A stretch of DNA of 64,000 nt from Enterobacter cancerogenus (GTDB taxonomy: Bacteria; Pseudomonadota; Gammaproteobacteria; Enterobacterales; Enterobacteriaceae), in assembly GCA_000773965.1 (NCBI GenBank), contig JRUP01000002.1, forward strand, positions 62,001 through 126,000, given 5' to 3'. Below are positions 8,106 through 17,863 of this stretch, piece by piece. The notes under the pieces were generated by a model that saw only the letters and a list, made by a program, of their open reading frames with translations, had not been told where the DNA came from and made no database searches. Position numbers and translations under genes: made by a program. How positions within the stretch are numbered: the stretch's first letter is position 1; each line of letters opens with the position of its first letter.

Positions 8106-8288
8106 GCGCGGATTGAATCGTTCGCCTGAAAAACAGCCAAAATCCATTTTTTCGCTGTCAAAATCACCATTCTGCTCAGTGAAACAGCAATTTATCGCGT
8201 AAAGATGGGTAAAACGACTTTGCTGTCTGGTAGCCGTTGCGTATCCTCAGGCCATATTTGGTGTTCTCTCTCTATAATGGAGCGCATG

Positions 8289-8945
8289 ATGGATAGAATA
8301 ATTAGCTCGTCACAGCAGCAATCGCTGATCAGCACCCACAAAGTGCTGCGCAATACCTACTTTTTACTGGGCCTGACGCTGGCGTTCTCCGCGGTCACTG
8401 CCACGCTCAGCACCGTTTTTGCTCTGCCCTCTCCCGGATTAATTTTGATGCTGGTCGGTTTTTACGGTCTGATGTTCCTGACCTACCGTCTGGCGAATAG
8501 CCCGGCAGGTATTCTGGCGGCCTTCGCCTTTACTGGTTTCCTCGGTTATTGCCTTGGCCCAATCCTAAGTTCCTTCCTTGCTGCAGGCATGGGTGATGTG
8601 ATTGCCATGGCGCTGGGCGGTACGGCGCTGGTGTTCTTCTGCTGTTCGGCCTACGTCCTGACCACGCGTCGTGACATGTCCTTCCTTGGCGGCATGATGA
8701 TGGCTGGCTTCGTGGTGCTGCTGGTTGCAGTGGTAGCGAATATCTTCCTGCAACTGCCAGCGCTGCATCTGGCGATCAGTGCGCTGTTTATCCTGTTCTC
8801 TGCGGGTGCGATTCTGTGGGAAACCAGCAACATCATTCATGGCGGCGAAACCAACTACATCCGCGCCACCGTGAGCCTGTATGTGTCGCTGTATAATATC
8901 TTTGTCAGCCTGCTGAGCCTGTTAGGCTTCGCCAGCAAAGATTAA
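8289..8945 (+). CDS. yccA: YccA, Bax-inhibitor-1-family membrane protein (FtsH modulator)
   Basis: A 218-residue inner-membrane protein with seven predicted membrane segments. It matches E. coli YccA over its whole length (MDRI...[13 protein letters not shown] at the start; [17 protein letters not shown] near the end). YccA is both a substrate and an inhibitor of the FtsH protease and protects SecY when translocons jam. The ATG at 8289 is chosen because it aligns with E. coli and has GGAG 6 bases upstream; an upstream in-frame extension to 8205 has no support. It is divergent from the tRNA genes and ends at a strong terminator. Confidence 0.96.
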   Translation: MDRIISSSQQQSLISTHKVLRNTYFLLGLTLAFSAVTATLSTVFALPSPGLILMLVGFYGLMFLTYRLANSPAGILAAFAFTGFLGYCLGPILSSFLAAGMGDVIAMALGGTALVFFCCSAYVLTTRRDMSFLGGMMMAGFVVLLVAVVANIFLQLPALHLAISALFILFSAGAILWETSNIIHGGETNYIRATVSLYVSLYNIFVSLLSLLGFASKD

Positions 8946-8964
8946 GCTGCAGACGTCAACGTCT

Positions 8965-8989
8965 AAAACCCCGCTTCGGCGGGGTTTTT
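8965..8989 (+). terminator. yccA terminator
   Basis: A CCCCGC/GCGGGG stem with a TTCG tetraloop followed by TTTTT, 20 bases after the yccA stop. Confidence 0.93.
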
Positions 8990-9039
8990 GCTTTTTAATA
9001 GTCGGCCAACTTACAATATGCCAATTGATGCTGTGAGGA

Positions 9040-9372
9040 ATGACTGTGATTTTTGCCGGTAAAGAGATTGCCACCGATGCGGAAGGCTACTTAAAAAATA
9101 GTGCGGACTGGAGCGAAGCACTCGCTGCGCTGATTGCCGAGAATGAAGCCATTGCCCTGACTGAGGCACACTGGGAAGTGGTGCACTTTGTGCGCGCCTT
9201 CTATCAGGAGTTCAATACTTCCCCTGCGGTACGCATGCTGGTGAAAGCCATGGCGCAGAAGTATGGCGAGGAAAAAGGCAATAGCCGTTACCTGTTCCGA
9301 CTGTTCCCGGAAGGTCCGGCGAAACAAGCCACTAAAATTGCCGGTCTGCCAAAACCTGCCAAGTGTCTGTAA
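9040..9372 (+). CDS. tusE: TusE, sulfur carrier of the 2-thiouridine relay
   Basis: A 110-residue DsrC-family protein. It takes persulfide sulfur from TusBCD and passes it to MnmA for 2-thiolation of the wobble uridine in Lys, Glu and Gln tRNAs. The defining feature is the C-terminal flexible arm ending PAKCL, whose penultimate Cys carries the sulfur. The internal [21 protein letters not shown] segment is typical of the family. Its stop is followed immediately by the stop of the convergent acylphosphatase gene, with no base between. Confidence 0.96.
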   Translation: MTVIFAGKEIATDAEGYLKNSADWSEALAALIAENEAIALTEAHWEVVHFVRAFYQEFNTSPAVRMLVKAMAQKYGEEKGNSRYLFRLFPEGPAKQATKIAGLPKPAKCL

Positions 9373-9651
9373 TCAGCCAGTGGTAAATCGCGTAGGTATC
9401 GGCGTGGGTTGATGAGGTTCCACCAGCACCTTATCGACCCGTGCACTGGTTGGCCCGCCTGCTTTTAGCCAGGCGATTAACGCCTCCACTTTTTGTTCAT
9501 CGCCAGCGGCCAGCACTTCAACACTGCCGTCGCGCAGGTTGTGCGCATAACCTGTAACGCCCAGTTTATTGGCCTGTGACTGGGTGTAATAACGAAAGCC
9601 TACCCCTTGCACTATACCGTGCACCCAGATTTTGTAGCACGTGTTCGCCAT
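9373..9651 (-). CDS. yccX: Acylphosphatase
   Basis: A 92-residue acylphosphatase that hydrolyses carboxyl-phosphate bonds. The family signature [11 protein letters not shown] (about residues 13-23) includes the catalytic Arg, and the second signature [13 protein letters not shown] (about 35-47) includes the catalytic Asn. The position between tusE and rlmI on the opposite strand is the same as in E. coli. Confidence 0.96.
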   Translation of the reverse strand: MANTCYKIWVHGIVQGVGFRYYTQSQANKLGVTGYAHNLRDGSVEVLAAGDEQKVEALIAWLKAGGPTSARVDKVLVEPHQPTPIPTRFTTG

Positions 9652-9733
9652 GGCTATCTCCCCATTGTGCGTTGCAATTTGCCGCCATCCACCGGAAAAT
9701 GGCGCCTCATTTTTTCAGGTAAGCATAGCAAAC

Positions 9734-10924
9734 ATGACCGTTCGATTGATTCTCGCTAAGGGACGTGAAAAATCCCTGCTCCGCCGCCATCCGTGGGTGT
9801 TCTCAGGTGCCGTTGCCCGTATGGAAGGTAAAGCCCAGTCTGGTGAAACTATTGATGTCTGCGACAGCAATGGTAAATGGCTGGCCCGTGCCGCTTATTC
9901 TCCGCAGTCACAAATTCGCGCGCGCGTCTGGAGCTGGCAGCAGGATGAGTCAATCGACATCGCCTTCTTTGTCCGCGCTTTTGAAAAAGCACAGCAGTGG
10001 CGTGAATGGCTGGCGCAGCGCGATGGCCTTGATAGCTATCGTCTGATTGCCGGTGAGTCGGATGGTATGCCTGGTGTGACCATCGACCGTTTCGGCAACT
10101 TTATGGTGCTGCAGCTCCTGTCAGCCGGTGCTGAATATCAACGCCCGGCGATTCTCTCTGCCTTACAGCAGTGCTTCCCAACTTGCGCGATTTACGATCG
10201 TTCTGATGTTGCCGTCCGCAAAAAAGAAGGACTGGAACTGACACAAGGCCCAGTCACTGGTGAACTGCCGCCGCCGTTACTACCGATTACCGAACATGGC
10301 ATGAAATTGCTGGTCGATATTCAGGGCGGCCATAAAACCGGTTACTACCTTGATCAACGTGACAGCCGTTTTGCCACGCGCCGCTACGCTGAAAACGCTC
10401 GCGTGCTGAACTGCTTCTCTTACACCGGCGGATTTGCCGTGTCGGCTCTGATGGGTGGCTGCCGCGAAGTGATTAGCGTGGATACGTCACAGGATGCGCT
10501 GGATGTGGCGAAACAGAACGTTGAGATCAATGGCCTAAATCTGTCTCGTGCACAGTTCGTGCGTGATGATGTGTTCAAACTGCTGCGTCGCTACCGTGAC
10601 AGCGGCGAAAAGTTTGACGTGATCGTGATGGATCCGCCGAAGTTTGTTGAGAACAAGAATCAGCTGATGGGCGCCTGCCGCGGATATAAAGATATTAATA
10701 TGCTGGCGATGCAGTTGCTCAACCCGAACGGTATTCTGCTGACGTTCTCTTGCTCGGGACTGATGGCAACCGACCTGTTCCAGAAAATTATTGCCGATGC
10801 CGCAGTGGATGCGGGTCGTGATGTACAATTTGTAGAGCAGTTCCGTCAGGCAGCCGATCACCCCGTGATCGCCAGCTATCCTGAAGGTCTTTATCTGAAA
10901 GGTTTTGCCTGCCGCGTGCTGTGA
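9734..10924 (+). CDS. rlmI: RlmI, 23S rRNA m5C1962 methyltransferase
   Basis: A 396-residue SAM-dependent methyltransferase making m5C at 23S rRNA position 1962. It has an N-terminal PUA RNA-binding domain (about 1-80, with [11 protein letters not shown]) and a C-terminal Rossmann domain with the SAM site [11 protein letters not shown] (about 228-238), a DPPKF motif and a TFSCSGLM motif holding the catalytic Cys. The ATG at 9734 gives exactly the E. coli length; an in-frame extension to 9641 would overlap yccX and is unsupported. Confidence 0.96.
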   Translation: MTVRLILAKGREKSLLRRHPWVFSGAVARMEGKAQSGETIDVCDSNGKWLARAAYSPQSQIRARVWSWQQDESIDIAFFVRAFEKAQQWREWLAQRDGLDSYRLIAGESDGMPGVTIDRFGNFMVLQLLSAGAEYQRPAILSALQQCFPTCAIYDRSDVAVRKKEGLELTQGPVTGELPPPLLPITEHGMKLLVDIQGGHKTGYYLDQRDSRFATRRYAENARVLNCFSYTGGFAVSALMGGCREVISVDTSQDALDVAKQNVEINGLNLSRAQFVRDDVFKLLRRYRDSGEKFDVIVMDPPKFVENKNQLMGACRGYKDINMLAMQLLNPNGILLTFSCSGLMATDLFQKIIADAAVDAGRDVQFVEQFRQAADHPVIASYPEGLYLKGFACRVL

Positions 10925-10953
10925 CTTGAAAATCTGTACCCTGCCTCCATATT
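10925..10953 (+). promoter_or_regulatory. sigma-32 (heat-shock) promoter of hspQ
   Basis: CTTGAAA at 10925-10931, 14 bases, then TCCATATT starting at 10946. This matches the heat-shock consensus (CTTGAAA and CCCCATnT with 13-15 bases between). It begins one base after the rlmI stop and lies 30 bases before hspQ. Confidence 0.8.
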
Positions 10954-10982
10954 AGAGACAGGGCACAGTTTTGGGAGGCACC

Positions 10983-11300
10983 ATGATTACCAGTAAATTT
11001 GGCATTGGACAGCAGGTCCGTCACCGTCTCTCCGGGGTGCTCGGCGTTATTGTGGATGTCGATCCGGAGTTTTCGCTCGATGAACCCGAGCAGGATGATG
11101 TAGCCGCCAGTGAAACGCTGCGCGCCGCACCGTGGTATCACGTAGTGATGGAAGATGAAGAAGGCGAACAGGTGCACACCTATGTCGCCGAAATCCAGCT
11201 CGCCGGTGAAACGTCGTATGAGCATCCTGAGCAACCTTCGATGGATGAACTTGCTGCTTCCATCCGGCAGCAGTTGCAGGCACCTAGCCTGCGCCATTAA
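10983..11300 (+). CDS. hspQ: HspQ, heat-shock protein (hemimethylated-DNA-binding domain)
   Basis: A 105-residue YccV/HspQ-domain protein matching E. coli HspQ end to end ([36 protein letters not shown]). HspQ is known as a heat-shock protein that affects stability of mutant DnaA and acts as a specificity enhancer of Lon. The ATG at 10983 follows a GGGAGG ribosome-binding site. A sigma-32 promoter lies directly upstream, so heat induction is supported by the sequence. Confidence 0.96.
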   Translation: MITSKFGIGQQVRHRLSGVLGVIVDVDPEFSLDEPEQDDVAASETLRAAPWYHVVMEDEEGEQVHTYVAEIQLAGETSYEHPEQPSMDELAASIRQQLQAPSLRH

Positions 11301-11304
11301 TGAC

Positions 11305-11328
11305 AACGGCGACCTCGGTCGCCGTTTC
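11305..11328. terminator. hairpin between hspQ and yccU
   Basis: A 9-base-pair stem (ACGGCGACC with GGTCGCCGT) with a 2-base nominal loop, in the 32-base gap between two convergent genes. The T-run after it is short (TTTC). Confidence 0.7.
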
Positions 11329-11332
11329 AGCT

Positions 11333-11755
11333 TTACGACGCGATGGGCGGAATACCCAGACGCGGAATTTCAATCTTAGGACAACGATCCATCACCACCG
11401 TCATGCCCGCATCGCGCGCTAGCACTGCCGCCTGCTCATTAATCACGCCCAATTGCAGCCACAGCGTATCGGCACCAATGGCAATCGCTTCCTGCGCCAC
11501 ACCCCAAGCCGCCTCAGCATTGCGAAATACATCTACCATATCCACTTTACCCGGAATTTCTGCCAGCGTGGCGTAAGCGGTCTGCCCCAGCAACTGCTGC
11601 CCCGCCAGTTTTGGACTCACCGGAATAACCTCATAACCCTGATCAAGCAAAAACTTCATCACACCATAGCTTGGGCGATCGGCGCGATCGCTCGCCCCTA
11701 CCAATGCAATGCGTTTGGTGCGGCTCAATACATCACGAATCGTTTGATCATTCAT
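11333..11755 (-). CDS. yccU: YccU, CoA-binding Rossmann-fold protein
   Basis: A 140-residue protein of the CoA-binding family, with a glycine-rich nucleotide loop ALVGASDRADRPSYGVMKFL near residues 17-36. It corresponds to E. coli YccU; the physiological role is not known. The ATG at 11755 is preceded by AAGGAG at a suitable distance; an upstream ATG (11794) would add 13 residues and has no such site. Confidence 0.93.
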   Translation of the reverse strand: MNDQTIRDVLSRTKRIALVGASDRADRPSYGVMKFLLDQGYEVIPVSPKLAGQQLLGQTAYATLAEIPGKVDMVDVFRNAEAAWGVAQEAIAIGADTLWLQLGVINEQAAVLARDAGMTVVMDRCPKIEIPRLGIPPIAS

Positions 11756-11930
11756 TTTTTTCTCCTTGTTCGTTCGCCTGAGTGTAGTTGCCATTGCGTG
11801 ACACAGTGCAAGCCCCTCAGATAAAAACTTTGCGCCTCAGCACGAATAAATATGTGAAAATGTAAATTTACTGCCATAATGTAATAATTTGCTACACATC
11901 ACCCTTAATCCCCATCCTCCGGGAGTTGAA

Positions 11931-12557
11931 ATGAAGCTGTCTTTGGCTGTTACGAGTTTACTCGTGTTACTCGTATCGGCATCCTGCCATGCCATCACCC
12001 TCAAACTCGATCCTGAAATCGACTTGCTGGTGCTCGATGGTCGCAAAATCTCAGGCTCGTTGCTGAAAGGCGCGGACAGCCTGGAGCTGGAGCGTGGGCA
12101 GCATCAATTCCTGTTTCGCGTTGAAAAACCTTGTGCGGATGCCACGCATTTTCAGTCGGTGCCGATGATCGTCACGTTCAATGCCAGCGCCACCTCAGTC
12201 GCGATTCGTTTACCCGTTCTGGCCAACCGCCGAGAACGCAGCACGTTCGATAAGGCGCTAAATTTCCAGCTCGTTGATGAACGAGGGAATGAAATCACCA
12301 GCGTGCGCGATCGCTTACCACAGGGTAGCGATAGCGATCTGGAAAAGGCCATGCTGAATTATAACCGTACTGCCCAGGCGGCATCGGTTCCTCGCTTTGC
12401 ACTGCAATCGGTGAGTGCGCCGGATGCCCAGATGAGTCTCGATTTTGCCTGGCAGGATGCGGGAGAGTTACCTTATCTGCAACAGTGGTTTCAGCGCTTT
12501 GATGCTGCTACACGCCTGAAATTTATCAGTTGGATGAAAACCTTACGCGCAAGTTGA
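11931..12557 (+). CDS. yccT: YccT/CsgI, periplasmic DUF2057 protein
   Basis: A 208-residue protein with a signal peptide (about residues 1-20, ending near SCHA) and a DUF2057/UPF0319 body. In E. coli the YccT protein has been described as an inhibitor of curli subunit polymerisation (CsgI). No curli genes are in this window, so that role here is only by homology. The ATG at 11931 follows GGGAG. The gene lies between yccU and mgsA as in E. coli. Confidence 0.9.
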   Translation: MKLSLAVTSLLVLLVSASCHAITLKLDPEIDLLVLDGRKISGSLLKGADSLELERGQHQFLFRVEKPCADATHFQSVPMIVTFNASATSVAIRLPVLANRRERSTFDKALNFQLVDERGNEITSVRDRLPQGSDSDLEKAMLNYNRTAQAASVPRFALQSVSAPDAQMSLDFAWQDAGELPYLQQWFQRFDAATRLKFISWMKTLRAS

Positions 12558-12624
12558 TAGTGTTGAAATGTCAGGGGTACACTCATGCCTTAAAATTAAT
12601 GCATGAGAAGAAACAGGAAGCCCT

Positions 12625-13086
12625 ATGGAGCAGACCGTTCGTACCCTTAACGTTCAGAAACACATAGCCCTCGTTGCCCACGATCACTGCAAAGCGACGC
12701 TACTGGAGTGGGTTAAAGCCAACCAGAGCGCGCTGCAACCGCATGTGCTCTATGCCACCGGCACCACAGGTAATCTGATTAATCGCCACACCGGTTTAGA
12801 CGTCAACGCCATGCTAAGCGGCCCGATGGGCGGCGATCAGCAAGTGGGTGCTTTGATTTCCGAAGGGAAAATCGATGTGCTGTTCTTCTTTTGGGATCCG
12901 TTAAATGCGGTGCCGCACGATCCCGATGTCAAAGCCCTGTTACGTCTGGCCACCGTGTGGAATATCCCGGTGGCGACCAATCGCGCCACCGCGGATTTCA
13001 TTATTCAGGCACCGATGTTTGCCCAGCAGTTTGAGATCCAAATCCCCGATTATCAGCGCTATCTTGCCGACCGCCTGAAAGCGTAA
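12625..13086 (+). CDS. mgsA: MgsA, methylglyoxal synthase
   Basis: A 153-residue enzyme converting dihydroxyacetone phosphate to methylglyoxal and phosphate, a bypass used when sugar phosphates build up. Key parts are visible: the opening [10 protein letters not shown], the phosphate-binding TGTTGNLI, the catalytic Asp in GPMGGDQQ, and the His in NAVPHDPD. The length equals that of E. coli MgsA within a residue. It is convergent with helD, with 3 bases between the stops. A detoxifying glyoxalase II-type enzyme (gloC) lies later in the window. Confidence 0.97.
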   Translation: MEQTVRTLNVQKHIALVAHDHCKATLLEWVKANQSALQPHVLYATGTTGNLINRHTGLDVNAMLSGPMGGDQQVGALISEGKIDVLFFFWDPLNAVPHDPDVKALLRLATVWNIPVATNRATADFIIQAPMFAQQFEIQIPDYQRYLADRLKA

Positions 13087-13089
13087 TGT

Positions 13090-15144
13090 TCAGGCCTTCC
13101 GACTTTGCGGCACGCCCAATTCGCGGAAGTGTTCGACAAAAACGGAAGGCCGATCTTTATCAAACAACATCCACACTTGCTGGCGTGCGCGGGTAATCGC
13201 CACATAGGCCAACCGCCGCTCTTCAGCGTCAGGGAAATCTTCCGGCTGGGGTAATAACCCCTCTTCCATAATCGATTCACGCGCCTCTGCGGGGAAGCCA
13301 TCACGCCCCTCATGCAGGCCCAGCATAATGACAAAATCTGCCTGCTGCCCTTTGCTGGCATGAATAGTCATAAAATCGATCTGCAATTTCGGCCAGCGCG
13401 TTTTGGCTTTATCGAGGATGGCAGGACGCAAATGGTGATAGCGCGCCAGCAACAGCACACGCTCTTCCGTTTTCGCATAGCCACTTAATTTATCCAGCAA
13501 CGGTTCCAGTTGCTCCTGCGGCAGCAGCGTGACTGACTTCTTATTCCCCTTGCTCAGACTGTTGAGCGGCTTGCGCAGCTGATGTGGATTCTGCTGCACA
13601 AAGCGGTTGGCAATCTCACCGATTCGGTCGTTGAAACGATAAGTGGTGTCCAGCACGCAGCGATCGCCATCACCAAAATAGTGATGGAAAGCCGTGGTCA
13701 GACTCATTTCGGCACCACTAAAGCGATAGATTGCCTGCCAGTCATCGCCTACCGCGAACAAACTGGTGCGCTTGTTCTGCTGGCGCAATGCGGTCAGCAA
13801 GGCGGCACGCTGAGGCGAGATATCCTGGAATTCATCCACCAGGATATGCTTCCACGGGCTGATAAAGCGTCCTTTTTCAAGAATGGCAATCGCCTGATGG
13901 ATCAACCCGGAGAAATCGACCGCGCCCTCTTCTTTCAACGCACTTTTCCAGGCTTTTAATAGCGGCGACATCAGTTTGACGCGTTGACTGAAATTATCGC
14001 GATACTCTTCCGGCACATCGGCAATCATGGCAGCCTGCGCGCCGCCGTGCATACGCATCAGTCCCAGCCAGCGCTCCATGCGTGAGGCCAGCCGTTGCGC
14101 CAACTTGTCATCCTGCCAGAATGGGCCTTCAGCGACCTCCCACTCCAGTTCCTCCTGCAACCAGTGACGCCAACCGCTCGCCTGCGCTTTTTTACTGTTG
14201 CACTGTTCGCGCCAGGTGTCGATCAGCAGTTGCCGCCGCGCCTTGCTGTCACTTTCAAGCTTGCTGATCACCGGCTGCTTATTGCTGCCTTCGCGGATGA
14301 TATGCAAGGCCAGCGCGTGAAACGTTCGCGCCTGAATCGCACTCTCACCTAAGCGTTGTTGAATACGATCGTTCATCTCTTCGGCCGCCTGGCGACCAAA
14401 TGCCAGCAGCAGGATTTGCTCCGGCTGTGCCAGTTTGCGTTTCAACAACCAGCCGGCGCGTGCCACCAGCACCGAGGTTTTACCACTTCCCGCACCGGCC
14501 AGCACCAGTAAGGCGTCTTCACCGTTGACCACCGCTTCGCACTGGGAAGCATTAAGCGGTGTAGTTTCGACAGTGGAGAAAAATTCGTGGTAGTCCTTGA
14601 TGACCTTCGTCGTCCATTCACGGTTGCGCTGGCGAATGGCGGTTTCACCTTGTTCTAACCACTGCTGGCAAAACCGCCAACGCGCACGGCAATTATCAAA
14701 CTCATTCAGGCGCGAAAGTGGCAGCGGTAAGGCGGAAAATTGGCGTTGAATGCTCTCTTTTACCGTAGCCAGTTCGCTGCGCTTCAACCAGCGATCCTGT
14801 TGCGTGAAAGCGATAATATCCTGTTCCAAAGCTATCAGGACTTGTGCACTGACTTCGCTCATCTCCTGGCTCCACTGCTGCCAGGCATGCTGCAAGTAAT
14901 GGAAAAAACGCTGTGTCTCCTGCCATTCCGTGCCGTGCAGGCGTACAACCTTATCTTCTGGCAAGTGAAATTCCAGCTCTCCCCAAACCATGCCGCGTTT
15001 ACAGGCAATGCTGATTAACTGATTGAACGGAATAAGATATTCGTGACGATCGCCACTGACTTCCACGCCAGCGGCCAGCAGACGCACCCGATTGTAGGGA
15101 TGCTGAGCCAGACGTTTGCCCATTGATGTTGCTTTCAGTTCCAT
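13090..15144 (-). CDS. helD: HelD, DNA helicase IV
   Basis: A 684-residue UvrD/Rep-type superfamily 1 helicase moving 3' to 5'. Walker A is AGAGSGKTS (about residue 217), and Walker B is VDEFQDISP (about 433). Downstream motifs include GDDWQAIYRFSGA and, near the C terminus, VAITRARQQVW. An N-terminal region of about 190 residues before the helicase core is characteristic of HelD. It is divergent from yccF. Confidence 0.97.
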   Translation of the reverse strand: MELKATSMGKRLAQHPYNRVRLLAAGVEVSGDRHEYLIPFNQLISIACKRGMVWGELEFHLPEDKVVRLHGTEWQETQRFFHYLQHAWQQWSQEMSEVSAQVLIALEQDIIAFTQQDRWLKRSELATVKESIQRQFSALPLPLSRLNEFDNCRARWRFCQQWLEQGETAIRQRNREWTTKVIKDYHEFFSTVETTPLNASQCEAVVNGEDALLVLAGAGSGKTSVLVARAGWLLKRKLAQPEQILLLAFGRQAAEEMNDRIQQRLGESAIQARTFHALALHIIREGSNKQPVISKLESDSKARRQLLIDTWREQCNSKKAQASGWRHWLQEELEWEVAEGPFWQDDKLAQRLASRMERWLGLMRMHGGAQAAMIADVPEEYRDNFSQRVKLMSPLLKAWKSALKEEGAVDFSGLIHQAIAILEKGRFISPWKHILVDEFQDISPQRAALLTALRQQNKRTSLFAVGDDWQAIYRFSGAEMSLTTAFHHYFGDGDRCVLDTTYRFNDRIGEIANRFVQQNPHQLRKPLNSLSKGNKKSVTLLPQEQLEPLLDKLSGYAKTEERVLLLARYHHLRPAILDKAKTRWPKLQIDFMTIHASKGQQADFVIMLGLHEGRDGFPAEARESIMEEGLLPQPEDFPDAEERRLAYVAITRARQQVWMLFDKDRPSVFVEHFRELGVPQSRKA

Positions 15145-15267
15145 GTCCGCACCGTCTTGTGGAATTCGATTATCGCGCAGTTTACCTGTCAGACTCTTGG
15201 CGCTCCAGCCTTAAAACAGGCTAAACTGGGCGACACATATTGCGGATTGCAAAAGGAAAATCGTGTT

Positions 15268-15711
15268 ATGCGCACCGTACTGAATATTCTTAACTTCGTT
15301 TTGGGTGGCGTGTTCACCACCCTGAGCTGGCTGTTTGCCACACTTGTCAGCATTGTGCTTATCTTTACCCTGCCTTTAACGCGATCCTGCTGGGAAATCA
15401 CTAAACTTTCACTTCTGCCCTTTGGTAATGAAGCGGTGCATGTCGATGTGCTGCGACCTGACAGTAAAAGCCATGTGCTGAATGCTGGCGGAACCTTCCT
15501 CAACATTTTCTGGCTGGTGTTTTTCGGCTGGTGGCTGTGTCTGATGCATATTTCTGCCGGCATCATCCAATGCCTGACCATCATCGGTATCCCCGTCGGT
15601 ATCGCTAACTTTAAAATTGCCGCTATCGCACTCTGGCCCGTAGGCCGCCGTGTGGTCTCGGTGGAAGAGGCTCAGGCCGCGCGTGAAGCGAATGCGCGTC
15701 GTCGATACTAA
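15268..15711 (+). CDS. yccF: YccF, inner-membrane protein with two YccF domains
   Basis: A 147-residue membrane protein with about four hydrophobic segments arranged as two related halves, typical of YccF. The function is unknown. The ATG at 15268 follows an AAAGGAAAA ribosome-binding region. It is followed 12 bases later by yccS, and the two are likely co-transcribed as in E. coli. Confidence 0.93.
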   Translation: MRTVLNILNFVLGGVFTTLSWLFATLVSIVLIFTLPLTRSCWEITKLSLLPFGNEAVHVDVLRPDSKSHVLNAGGTFLNIFWLVFFGWWLCLMHISAGIIQCLTIIGIPVGIANFKIAAIALWPVGRRVVSVEEAQAAREANARRRY

Positions 15712-15723
15712 GGCGGACAATTG

Positions 15724-17862
15724 ATGCTTCTGAACGCGATGCCGGGATGGCGACGTTATCTGTTCAATAGCAGCCTGCGTTATTTATTGCGCATTTTCTT
15801 CGCGCTGGCAGGGTGTGCCGCCGTTCCGTGGTGGCTGCAGCAAATAGAGTGGACCATTCCTTTGACGCTCGGCGTGGTGGCGGCCGCGCTGGCCGATCTG
15901 GATGACCGATGGACCGGGCGCTTGCGCAATCTGATGATTACGCTGGTCTGCTTTTGCATCGCTTCAGTATCGGTTGAATTGTTATTTCCCTACCCATGGG
16001 CATTCGCCATCGGTTTGGCGCTCTCCAGCTGGGGCTTCATTCTGCTTGGCGCTCTGGGACAGCGTTATGCAACCATCGCGTTTGGCGCGCTGCTGATTGC
16101 GGTTTATACCATGTTGGGGATTGGCCTGTTCCCTGAGTGGTGGATGCAACCCGCCCTGCTGCTGATTGGTGCTCTGTGGTACAACCTGCTGACATTTATC
16201 GGGCATTTGATCTTCCCGGTGCGACCGGTGCAGGAGCAACTGGCGGCCAGTTTTTCTCAGCTGGCAAGTTATCTGGAGGCCAAGGCGAATCTGTTCGATC
16301 CGGATGCCGGTGAACAGGATGATGCCAGTACCATTGCCACGGCGATGGTTAACAGCCAGTTAGTGGCGCAACTCAATCTGACGAAAACCACCATTCAGAG
16401 TCGCTTGCGCGGCGACCGTGGATCGCGCAGCACACGTCGCAGTTTGCACTACTATTTCGTTGCGCAGGATATTCATGAACGCGCCAGCTCATCCCATCTG
16501 CAATATCACCTGCTGCGCGATGACTGGCGCTATAACGAAGTGCTGTTTCGCTTCCAGCGCCTGTTGAATATGCAAGCTCAAGCCTGTCGCAAGCTGGCTG
16601 AGAGCATCTTGTTAAGACAGCCGTGGCATCATGACAGCAGCTTTGAACGCACTTTTTCCCGGCTGGAAACGGCTTTGGAGAGATTGCAGCAGAATGACCC
16701 GCAGGATCCTCACAATCGCGCGCTGTTTTGGCTGCTACGCAATTTGCGTGCGATTGATGCGCAACTGGCCTCGATTGAGTCTGAACAAGCGCTGGCCGAA
16801 CCGCCTTCCTCCGCAGATAACCATCTTTCTCGTGAAGGGCTGAGTGGATGGGCGGACATTCGGCTACGGCTGAGCCGTCATCTGAGCCCCGGATCGGCGC
16901 TGTTCCGTCATGCTGTGCGTATGTCTCTGGTACTTTGTGTCGGATACGCTTTTATTCAAATTACCGGTCTTCATCGCGGCTACTGGATTTTGCTCACCAG
17001 CCTGTTTGTCTGCCAGCCTAATTACAACGCCACGCGCCGCCGACTCGCCTTACGTATTGGCGGGACGCTGGCCGGTATCGCCATCGGCTTGCCGGTGCTG
17101 TGGTTGGTGCCCTCCATCGAAGGGCAGCTGATTTTAATCGTGATAAGCGGCGTGCTGTTTTTTGCCTTTCGCCAGATCCAGTATGCGCAAGCCACACTGT
17201 TTATCACCTTACTGGTACTGCTCTGCTTTAACCTGCTGGGCGAAGGCTTTGAGGTGGCGCTGCCGCGTATTGTTGATACGTTGCTAGGGTGCGGTCTGGC
17301 CTGGCTGGCCGTGGCATTTGTCTGGCCCGACTGGCAATTCCGCAAGATTAGCGCCGTTGCGGATCGCACGCTGAATGCCAATTGTCGCTATCTCGATGCC
17401 ATTCTGGAGCAATATCATCAGGGCAAAGATAATCGTCTGCCCTATCGCGTGGCACGCCGCGATGCTCACAATGCCGATGCTGAATTAGCATCTGTGGTCT
17501 CGAATATGAGCAGCGAACTTAAGCTTCAGCAACCGTTGCGTGAAAACGCGTTCCGGTTGCTGTGCCTGAATCACTCCTTCCTGAGCTACATCTCGGCGCT
17601 GGGCGCTCATCGCGAACGCCTCTCTGACCCTGCACTGCTCAAAGTTTTAGATGATGCAGTGTGTTTTGTTGAGGATGTGCTGCAGATTGAAAGCGTTGAC
17701 GACCAGCAGGCATTAGCCATGCAGCAGCAGGTGATGCAACAATTAAGTGATGTTAAAAACAGTTCGGACGTGCAGGCGCCGCTGGTGATGCAGCAGCTAG
17801 GATTACTGATTGCCCTGCTGCCGGAAATTGCCCGCCTGCGCCGCACACTATCCAGTCATTAA
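15724..17862 (+). CDS. yccS: YccS, FUSC-family membrane transporter-like protein
   Basis: A 712-residue protein of the YccS/YhfK (FUSC) family with two membrane blocks (about residues 15-160 and 395-540), each followed by a large soluble part. Relatives include aromatic acid exporters and fusaric acid resistance proteins, so an efflux role is possible; no substrate is known. The second membrane block has HRGYWILLTSLFVCQPNY, a family hallmark. The ATG at 15724 is preferred over a TTG at 15721. Confidence 0.93.
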   Translation: MLLNAMPGWRRYLFNSSLRYLLRIFFALAGCAAVPWWLQQIEWTIPLTLGVVAAALADLDDRWTGRLRNLMITLVCFCIASVSVELLFPYPWAFAIGLALSSWGFILLGALGQRYATIAFGALLIAVYTMLGIGLFPEWWMQPALLLIGALWYNLLTFIGHLIFPVRPVQEQLAASFSQLASYLEAKANLFDPDAGEQDDASTIATAMVNSQLVAQLNLTKTTIQSRLRGDRGSRSTRRSLHYYFVAQDIHERASSSHLQYHLLRDDWRYNEVLFRFQRLLNMQAQACRKLAESILLRQPWHHDSSFERTFSRLETALERLQQNDPQDPHNRALFWLLRNLRAIDAQLASIESEQALAEPPSSADNHLSREGLSGWADIRLRLSRHLSPGSALFRHAVRMSLVLCVGYAFIQITGLHRGYWILLTSLFVCQPNYNATRRRLALRIGGTLAGIAIGLPVLWLVPSIEGQLILIVISGVLFFAFRQIQYAQATLFITLLVLLCFNLLGEGFEVALPRIVDTLLGCGLAWLAVAFVWPDWQFRKISAVADRTLNANCRYLDAILEQYHQGKDNRLPYRVARRDAHNADAELASVVSNMSSELKLQQPLRENAFRLLCLNHSFLSYISALGAHRERLSDPALLKVLDDAVCFVEDVLQIESVDDQQALAMQQQVMQQLSDVKNSSDVQAPLVMQQLGLLIALLPEIARLRRTLSSH

Positions 17863-17863
17863 G

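Noticed and set aside
8273..8278. TATAAT just before yccA as its promoter, giving a leaderless mRNA
   Set aside because: The start would fall after the GGAG ribosome-binding site of yccA, and there is no -35 match; chance similarity is more likely.
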